NCBI GenBank assembly: GCA_045649405.1
Contig: JAZRPW010000060.1
Location: 1 to 10,381, forward strand
From: RUG11462 sp045649405
Lineage (GTDB): Bacteria; Bacillota; Clostridia; Oscillospirales; Acutalibacteraceae
Direction of reading: 5' to 3'
DNA: 10,381 nt
The position numbers were made by a program, and so were the translations under genes. Position 1 is the first letter of the stretch. Every line of letters begins with the position of its first letter. This document shows, piece by piece, positions 6,381 to 10,381 of this stretch. The notes beneath the pieces are model-generated. The model did no database searches, was not told the origin of the DNA, and worked only from the letters and a program-made list of their open reading frames with translations.

Positions 6381-7124
6381 ATGAAAAAAGTTATTTCTGT
6401 TTTGTTAATTCTTGTTGTTTTGTTGTCGCTCGGCTCTTGTGACTGGTTTAAAAACGAAGAAACACAAGAAGAAATTGTAATTCCAACAACTTCAAAAAGA
6501 AATGTTATTATTTCAAAAGAAGATTTGGCAGCGCAAGTAAACGAAGGAAAGGTTGATGGCGCACAGTTTGCACTTGGCGCTAGCATTGATGAAGTTAAAG
6601 AATTTTTCTTTGACAAGGTGCGCCCTTGGACAGTAACAGTTACATCTTCTGTTGTTGAAGCCGAAGGCACAAGCGTTGTAGTAACCGAAACTTCACCTTA
6701 TGAAAACCCACAACTTGTTACTGCAATTGGCGAAAAAGAAGATATGTACAAATACCAAGTTGGCAACTCGCTCACATCGGTTTATTATGATGGCGAACAA
6801 TACTTCTTTGTTAACGGCAACGAGTCTGCAGGCGCAGCAATTGTTGTTTGCAACATTTCGGCTTACGGCTTTAAAACCGGTAACTGTTTAGAAGAAGATG
6901 TTATTGCATCAATCGGCGAGCCAGATGCTCGTGATGTGCCTGATTTGTCACAACTTTTCTTCTGCCTTGGCTCTCCGGTAAACCCAACACGTCTTACTTA
7001 CAATTTCGACAACAAACGTCTTGATTTTGTGTTTAGCGATGGCAACTTGCTTGTTGTAACACTCACAAATACCGATGTTTATTCTGGCTTTTCAACTGTA
7101 GTTGAAACAACATCTGCACAATAA
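6381..7124 (+). CDS. Predicted lipoprotein of unknown function
   Basis: The 247-residue protein begins with a type II signal peptide: MKK, a hydrophobic stretch ISVLLILVVLLSL, and lipobox LGSC with Cys20 as the lipidation site. It should therefore be anchored on the outer face of the cell membrane. A polar Glu/Lys-rich linker (about 24-50) precedes the folded part. Two short stretches look alike: FALGASIDEVKEFF (63-76) and FKTGNCLEEDVIASIGEPD (164-182). The second resembles the G-x-s-x-x-x-V-x-x-x-l-G-x-P-d turn seen in BamE- or DUF4309-like small domains; I infer a possible beta-rich, binding-type fold. No catalytic motif is visible. GGGGAG (6370-6375) lies 5 nt before the ATG. Placed between pncB and ruvX it is probably co-transcribed, but neither neighbour suggests a job for it. 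Confidence 0.8.
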   Translation: MKKVISVLLILVVLLSLGSCDWFKNEETQEEIVIPTTSKRNVIISKEDLAAQVNEGKVDGAQFALGASIDEVKEFFFDKVRPWTVTVTSSVVEAEGTSVVVTETSPYENPQLVTAIGEKEDMYKYQVGNSLTSVYYDGEQYFFVNGNESAGAAIVVCNISAYGFKTGNCLEEDVIASIGEPDARDVPDLSQLFFCLGSPVNPTRLTYNFDNKRLDFVFSDGNLLVVTLTNTDVYSGFSTVVETTSAQ

Positions 7125-7136
7125 GGTGGATTAAAA

Positions 7137-7562
7137 ATGAAGATAATGTCGGTTGATTTGGGACTGTCAAGAACAGGTATTGCAGCGTGTGACCCACTTG
7201 AAATGTTGGCTTCTCCTGTTAAAGTGATTTTTGAAAAATATGAGCCAAAATTAATTGAGGAAATTGTTGCAGAAATTAAAACGCAGTGCGCTGAACTTGT
7301 TGTTGTCGGCTTGCCACTTAATATGGATGGCACAAAAGGCGAACGTGCAACAGAGTGCGAACGAATTGCAAAAATCATTGAAGAAACTTCAGGCGTAAAG
7401 GTAGAAATGTGGGATGAGCGTTGCACAACGGTTATGTCACACAATGCGCTTAACGTTACAAATGTGCGTGGGCAAAAACGCAAAAATGTTGTTGATGCCG
7501 TTGCCGCAGTAATGATTCTTGAAAGTTATTTAGATTATAGAAAAAACAAAAGACCACTTTAG
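7137..7562 (+). CDS. ruvX: RuvX/YqgF family Holliday junction resolvase-like nuclease
   Basis: This family has an RNase H fold and acts on nucleic acid; proposed roles are Holliday junction resolution and 16S rRNA 5' processing. The 141 residues are of family length and keep the motifs in order: MSVDLGLSRTGIA with Asp7, VVVGLPLNMDGTKGERA (55-71), MWDERCTTV with Glu94 (91-99), and KNVVDAVAAVMIL with Asp120 (117-128), which together supply the acidic metal site. The start is chosen for AAGGTGG (7123-7129), 7 nt before the ATG; an ATG three codons later is a weaker choice. The gap to the lipoprotein gene is 12 nt. The last codons are part of the terminator stem and the TAG stop lies in its loop. 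Confidence 0.92.
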   Translation: MKIMSVDLGLSRTGIAACDPLEMLASPVKVIFEKYEPKLIEEIVAEIKTQCAELVVVGLPLNMDGTKGERATECERIAKIIEETSGVKVEMWDERCTTVMSHNALNVTNVRGQKRKNVVDAVAAVMILESYLDYRKNKRPL

Positions 7563-7573
7563 CGTGGTCTTTT
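7548..7573 (+). terminator. Terminator overlapping the ruvX stop codon
   Basis: AAAAGACCAC (7548-7557) and GTGGTCTTTT (7564-7573) form a 10-bp perfect stem. The loop TTTAGC contains the TAG stop codon of ruvX (7560-7562). T5 follows the GTGGTC side. It should end the pncB-lipoprotein-ruvX transcript. Confidence 0.85.
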
Positions 7574-7590
7574 TAATTTTTAAAAATACA

Positions 7591-7619
7591 TTGCAAATCA
7601 AAAGAATTTCTGTTATAAT
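7591..7619 (+). promoter_or_regulatory. Promoter of the CNNM/CorC-family gene
   Basis: TTGCAA (7591-7596), a 17-nt spacer and a perfect TATAAT (7614-7619) with an extended -10 TGT (7611-7613). The start of transcription should be near 7626, only a few bases before the Shine-Dalgarno sequence. Confidence 0.78.
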
Positions 7620-7651
7620 TCATTCATATAAGGAGAGTGAACAAATCCATT

Positions 7652-8896
7652 ATGGACCCGTTTAGTATAATTCAAATTATTTTAATGTTTGTGTGCATTG
7701 CCTTTTCGGCATATTTTTCAGCCACAGAAACAGCATTCACATCGCTTAATCGTGTTGCCATTAAAACCCTTGCAAACGAAGGGGACAAACGCGCAGAGCG
7801 TGTGTTAAAACTTGTTGAAAATTATGACAAGTTGCTTACAACAATTTTGGTTGGCAACAACATTGTTAACATTGCGCTTTCATCAGTTGCAACTGTGTTT
7901 TTTATTGAAAATGTTAGCAAAAACTTGGGCGCAACCCTTGCGACTATTGTTGTAACAGTTGTTGTTTTAATTTTTGGCGAAATCACACCAAAAAATGTTG
8001 CAAAAGAAAACGCAGAAAGTTTTGCGTTGTCGGTGGCTTTGTCAATTTCATTTTTTATGGTAATTTTCACACCGCTTAACTGCTTTTTCTCACTTTTCAA
8101 AAATCTTGCAACAAAACTTTTCAAGTCAAAAGGCGTTAGTTCTGCAACTGAAAATGAGATTTTAACTCTCGTTGATGAGGCAGAAGAACAAGGCGAGTTT
8201 GACAGTGAAGAAAGTGAGCTCATTAGAAGTGCAATTGAGTTTAATGACGTTGAAGCGGTTGACATTTTCACACCAAGGGTTGATGTTGTTGCAGTTGAAT
8301 ATGGCGCTTCAAACTCTGAAATTGCCAAAGTTTTCGCAAAATCAGGTTTTACAAGATTGCCAATTTATCAAGAAACAATTGATAATATTATTGGCACAAT
8401 AAATCAAAAAGAGTTTTACAACACTGTTTACAACCGTTCAACTCCAGTTGATGAAATTATTAGCGAACCATTTTTCATAACCCCATCAATGAAAATTTCT
8501 GACTTGCTTAAAGAGTTGCAACGTCAAAAACGCCACATTGCCATTATTAGTGATGAGTACGGCGGAACAAAAGGCATTGTAACAATGGAAGATATTTTGG
8601 AAGAATTGGTAGGCGAAATTTGGGATGAGCACGATGAAGTGCTTAACGAAATTACAAAACTATCTGAAAAATCGTTCAGCGTTATTTGTTCAATGGATTT
8701 TGAAGAATTTTGTGAGCATTTTGAAATCGAAACCGAAACAGAAATGAACTCTGTTGGCGGTTTTGTAATGGAAAAACTCTCAAAAGTGCCAGAAGTTGGC
8801 GACAAATTCAAGTTCGAACATTTGAGTTTTGAAGTAACCGAAACTGATGAGCGCAGAGCTTCAAAAGTAACTGTCATTGTTGAAGATGTAGAATAA
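7652..8896 (+). CDS. CNNM/CorC (HlyC/YtfL-type) membrane protein with CBS pair
   Basis: The 414-residue protein has the order of the CNNM family: an N-terminal membrane domain with hydrophobic stretches at about 4-24, 62-84, 95-112 and 124-148, carrying the signatures SATETAF (23-29), TTILVGNN (63-70) and FGEITPKNVA (108-117); a CBS pair at about 205-325 (DIFTPRVDV, FTRLPIY, IISDEYGGTKGIVTMEDILEELVGEI); and a CorC_HlyC domain at about 335-412 (NSVGGFV). Related proteins move or control Mg2+ (MpfA, CNNM); older names call them hemolysins, which I would not infer. I start at the ATG of MDPFS. AAGGAGAG (7630-7637) precedes it by 14 nt, longer than normal, while the only upstream in-frame candidate, GTG at 7637, overlaps that site. 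It is monocistronic, with its own promoter and terminator. Confidence 0.92.
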   Translation: MDPFSIIQIILMFVCIAFSAYFSATETAFTSLNRVAIKTLANEGDKRAERVLKLVENYDKLLTTILVGNNIVNIALSSVATVFFIENVSKNLGATLATIVVTVVVLIFGEITPKNVAKENAESFALSVALSISFFMVIFTPLNCFFSLFKNLATKLFKSKGVSSATENEILTLVDEAEEQGEFDSEESELIRSAIEFNDVEAVDIFTPRVDVVAVEYGASNSEIAKVFAKSGFTRLPIYQETIDNIIGTINQKEFYNTVYNRSTPVDEIISEPFFITPSMKISDLLKELQRQKRHIAIISDEYGGTKGIVTMEDILEELVGEIWDEHDEVLNEITKLSEKSFSVICSMDFEEFCEHFEIETETEMNSVGGFVMEKLSKVPEVGDKFKFEHLSFEVTETDERRASKVTVIVEDVE

Positions 8897-8899
8897 AAT

Positions 8900-8940
8900 A
8901 AACAACCGTTGATTCAAAAGTCAACGGTTGTTTTTATTTG
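8900..8940 (+). terminator. Terminator of the CNNM/CorC-family gene
   Basis: A 13-bp perfect stem (8900-8912 with 8921-8933, core CAACCGTTGA, loop of 8 nt) is followed by TTATTTG, so the T-run starts in the stem (TGTTTTTATTT). The convergent nucleotidyltransferase gene stops at 8961; the stem could also stop that transcript. Confidence 0.87.
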
Positions 8941-8960
8941 TTCAACAAATTGGAATTTAT

Positions 8961-9620
8961 CTAACTGTTTTCAGCAATCCATTTCTTTGAGCAAGCAAAC
9001 AATATTTCGGACATCACATTGAAGTCTACCATTCCGCCTTTTTTCAAATTCAAAAAAGTTTCCACTATTGCACGTTCATCGGAAGATACAACTTCAAGTA
9101 AATCCTTTTGATGACTGATATACTTTCCAGTCTGCTTAAAAACAATTGCCTGCACAACAAAAGAAGCGGATTTATATAAACCTCGCAAAATATCTTCGTT
9201 TTTTTCATACAGCATATTATGTACACATCCGTGAAATATGTTGCAGGCACCGATTTTAATTGCTCTGTTCACAGCACTTTCGTCAACAACAGCTATAACT
9301 TCGTCAAGACTTCCCTTGATTGGAGTAGTGTCATTACAAAACTGGAACAAGTCTGATGGTTCCCAATTCATAATTTCCTTTTTGGCTGAAAGGAAGCCAC
9401 ATATCAATTCTCTGTGAGATAGGGTATCCAGCATATCATTATAAGTTTGAATGTCCATAGCAGACAATTCATCCAAAATTACAACAATATCAATGTCGCT
9501 TGTTTCTGTTGCTTCACCACGGCCATAACTTCCTTGCAAACCAACAAACCATACACGGTTTGCAAAAATCCCATCTAATGTCTGCAAAAAGTTTTGCATC
9601 CAAACAGTAATATCTATCAT
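8961..9620 (-). CDS. Nucleotidyltransferase (MNT type) with HEPN-like C-terminal half
   Basis: I take the start at the ATG of MIDITVWMQ, because GAGGTG (9632-9627) lies 6 nt before it; a GTG three codons earlier would be part of that site. The 219 residues hold a pol-beta-type nucleotidyltransferase core: LQGSYGRGEATETSDIDIVV with Gly30-Ser31 and the metal-binding pair Asp42 and Asp44. The second half is helical (about 125-215); the run KSASFVVQAIVFKQTGKYISHQKDLLEVV resembles a HEPN or KNTase C-terminal helical domain, but I find no clear R-x4-6-H RNase motif. Such proteins can transfer AMP or another nucleotide to a drug, a protein or RNA; the target is not visible. The codons look less uniform than in neighbouring genes (more ATA, GGA and CTA), suggesting separate acquisition. 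It has its own divergent promoter. Confidence 0.8.
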   Translation of the reverse strand: MIDITVWMQNFLQTLDGIFANRVWFVGLQGSYGRGEATETSDIDIVVILDELSAMDIQTYNDMLDTLSHRELICGFLSAKKEIMNWEPSDLFQFCNDTTPIKGSLDEVIAVVDESAVNRAIKIGACNIFHGCVHNMLYEKNEDILRGLYKSASFVVQAIVFKQTGKYISHQKDLLEVVSSDERAIVETFLNLKKGGMVDFNVMSEILFACSKKWIAENS

Positions 9621-9659
9621 TTTAATCACCTCGTCAAATTCAAGATTAACGACGAGTTG

Positions 9660-9688
9660 ATTATATCATATTTCGCAGTTAATATCAA
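9660..9688 (-). promoter_or_regulatory. Promoter of the nucleotidyltransferase gene
   Basis: On the minus strand TTGATA (9688-9683), a 17-nt spacer and TATAAT (9665-9660) with an extended -10 TGA. It is divergent from the phosphatase promoter, with 16 bp between the -35 boxes. Confidence 0.72.
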
Positions 9689-9693
9689 CACAC

Positions 9694-9701
9694 CACATGT
9701 G
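9694..9701. promoter_or_regulatory. Palindrome between two divergent -35 boxes
   Basis: CACATGTG is a perfect 8-bp palindrome placed almost exactly midway between the -35 boxes of the nucleotidyltransferase and phosphatase promoters. A regulator bound here could affect both, but the site is short and may be chance. Confidence 0.25.
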
Positions 9702-9704
9702 AAT

Positions 9705-9733
9705 TTGCAATTTGCATTTTTGTGTGTTATAAT
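9705..9733 (+). promoter_or_regulatory. Promoter of the tyrosine phosphatase gene
   Basis: TTGCAA (9705-9710), a 17-nt spacer and TATAAT (9728-9733) with an extended -10 TGT (9725-9727). The same boxes and spacing occur before the CNNM gene at 7591-7619. Confidence 0.77.
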
Positions 9734-9757
9734 TTTGAAAAAGGAGAGATTTTTTAA

Positions 9758-10219
9758 ATGATTAAAGTAATGTTTGTTTGCCACGGGAATATTTGTCGCA
9801 GCCCAATGGCTGAGTTTTATATGAAACACATTGTAAAAAATGCGGGGCTTGAAAATGATATTTTTGTTGCTTCGTCTGCAACAAGTTTAGAAGAAATCGG
9901 CAACGACACTCATTATGGCACAAAAGCGATTTTAGACAAATACAATATTCCTTACACCCGCAGACAAGCCGTTAGATTTACAATCAGTGACTATGAAGAA
10001 TTTGATATTGTTTTGTTGATGGATAAAAATAATCAGCGCAACATAAAATACATTGTGCCAGATGACCAAGAAGATAAAATCAAACTTTTGTTGGAGTATG
10101 CTGGCGAGAGTGCGTCAATTGCAGACCCTTGGTACACAGGCGAGTTTGAAACCACTTATCGTGATGTAAAACGTGGTTGCAATGCGCTTTTGGAATATAT
10201 TAAAGATAATTTATTATAA
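9758..10219 (+). CDS. Low-molecular-weight protein tyrosine phosphatase
   Basis: It should remove phosphate from tyrosine residues by a cysteinyl-phosphate intermediate. The 153 residues are of family length. The active-site loop is CHGNICRSP, with Cys8, Arg14 and Ser15 (CX5RS), at the extreme N-terminus as in this family. The general acid is Asp123 in ADPWYTG, near the C-terminus, followed by the usual helix FETTYRDVKRGCNALLEYI. Arsenate reductase ArsC shares this fold but has extra C-terminal cysteines, which are absent here apart from Cys141; the DPWYTG motif favours a phosphatase. The ATG follows AAGGAGAG (9741-9748) at 9 nt. No partner tyrosine kinase or polysaccharide gene lies nearby, so the substrate is open. 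No hairpin follows the stop, so some transcription may run on to the tRNA gene. Confidence 0.92.
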   Translation: MIKVMFVCHGNICRSPMAEFYMKHIVKNAGLENDIFVASSATSLEEIGNDTHYGTKAILDKYNIPYTRRQAVRFTISDYEEFDIVLLMDKNNQRNIKYIVPDDQEDKIKLLLEYAGESASIADPWYTGEFETTYRDVKRGCNALLEYIKDNLL

Positions 10220-10243
10220 TAATAAAAAAGTTTAAAAAACATC

Positions 10244-10272
10244 TTGACATTTTTACCATTTTTAATTATAAT
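10244..10272 (+). promoter_or_regulatory. Consensus promoter of tRNA-Leu(UAA)
   Basis: Perfect TTGACA (10244-10249), a 17-nt spacer and perfect TATAAT (10267-10272). The tRNA 5' end is 18 nt beyond the -10 box. A strong promoter of this kind is expected for a stable RNA gene. Confidence 0.88.
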
Positions 10273-10290
10273 GTTTTAAGTGTTAAAAAC

Positions 10291-10378
10291 GCTGGTGTGG
10301 CGGAACTGGCAGACGCCCGGGACTTAAAATCCCGTGGGTGAATAACCCGTACCGGTTCGATTCCGGTCACCAGCACCA
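10291..10378 (+). tRNA. tRNA-Leu, anticodon UAA
   Basis: The 88-nt sequence folds as a class II tRNA. Acceptor GCTGGTG pairs with CACCAGC (10368-10374), then discriminator A and an encoded CCA (10376-10378). The D-arm begins TGGCGGAACTGGCAGAC, the anticodon stem CGGGA/TCCCG holds loop CTTAAAA (anticodon TAA, reading UUA), the variable arm is long, and the T-arm CCGGTTCGATTCCGG is complete. It shares the leucine-type layout of the UAG gene at 1784-1868 but is clearly a different isoacceptor. The window ends 3 nt later, so further tRNAs may follow. Confidence 0.96.
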
Positions 10379-10381
10379 ACT

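Noticed and set aside
7822..8328. Minus-strand 168-codon frame antisense to the CNNM gene
   Set aside because: Ser/Thr-rich shadow of a well-supported membrane protein gene, with no start signal.

Overview
The window is about 10.4 kb of AT-rich bacterial chromosome. I infer a Bacillota (Firmicutes) genome, most likely an uncultured clostridial lineage. The signs are strong AGGAG-type ribosome binding sites, sigma-A promoters with TTGACA/TATAAT-like boxes (mostly with an extended -10 TGn), short hairpin plus T-run terminators, tRNA genes that encode their own CCA, and a set of housekeeping proteins of Firmicutes type. I see no phage genes, transposase, CRISPR array or rRNA.

Layout. (1) 1-1569 (+): the 3' part of a PhoR-like sensor histidine kinase gene that starts before the window. 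(2) 1570-2128: a non-coding stretch with the kinase terminator, a minus-strand tRNA-Leu(UAG), an odd 120-bp foldable element and an exact 22-nt partial copy of the tRNA 5' end. (3) 2129-3133 (-): an LdhA-type D-lactate dehydrogenase. (4) 3366-4214 (+): the ribosomal protein pair rplM-rpsI with its own promoter and terminator. (5) 4267-4776 (-): a small conserved P-loop kinase-like protein, divergent from (6) 4908-7562 (+): pncB, a lipoprotein gene and ruvX, spaced tightly as one operon. (7) 7652-8896 (+): a CNNM/CorC-family membrane protein with its own promoter. (8) 8961-9620 (-): a nucleotidyltransferase of MNT/HEPN type, divergent from (9) 9758-10219 (+): a low-molecular-weight protein tyrosine phosphatase. 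(10) 10291-10378 (+): tRNA-Leu(UAA) behind a perfect consensus promoter.

The genes are mostly housekeeping: signal sensing, fermentative NADH reoxidation, translation, NAD salvage, a RuvX/YqgF nuclease, ion transport or membrane upkeep, and tRNA supply. The pncB product (NAD salvage) and the D-lactate dehydrogenase (NADH oxidation) both touch the NAD pool, but the sequence does not show that they are co-regulated.

The most unusual part is 1784-2107. A strong minus-strand promoter lies inside the ldhA terminator and is placed just as for a tRNA gene, yet it is followed by only the first 22 nt of tRNA-Leu(UAG). Next comes an element with nested inverted repeats, and then the complete tRNA-Leu(UAG). 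This looks like a small insertion at, or duplication of, a tRNA gene that separated the working tRNA from its original promoter by about 200 bp.
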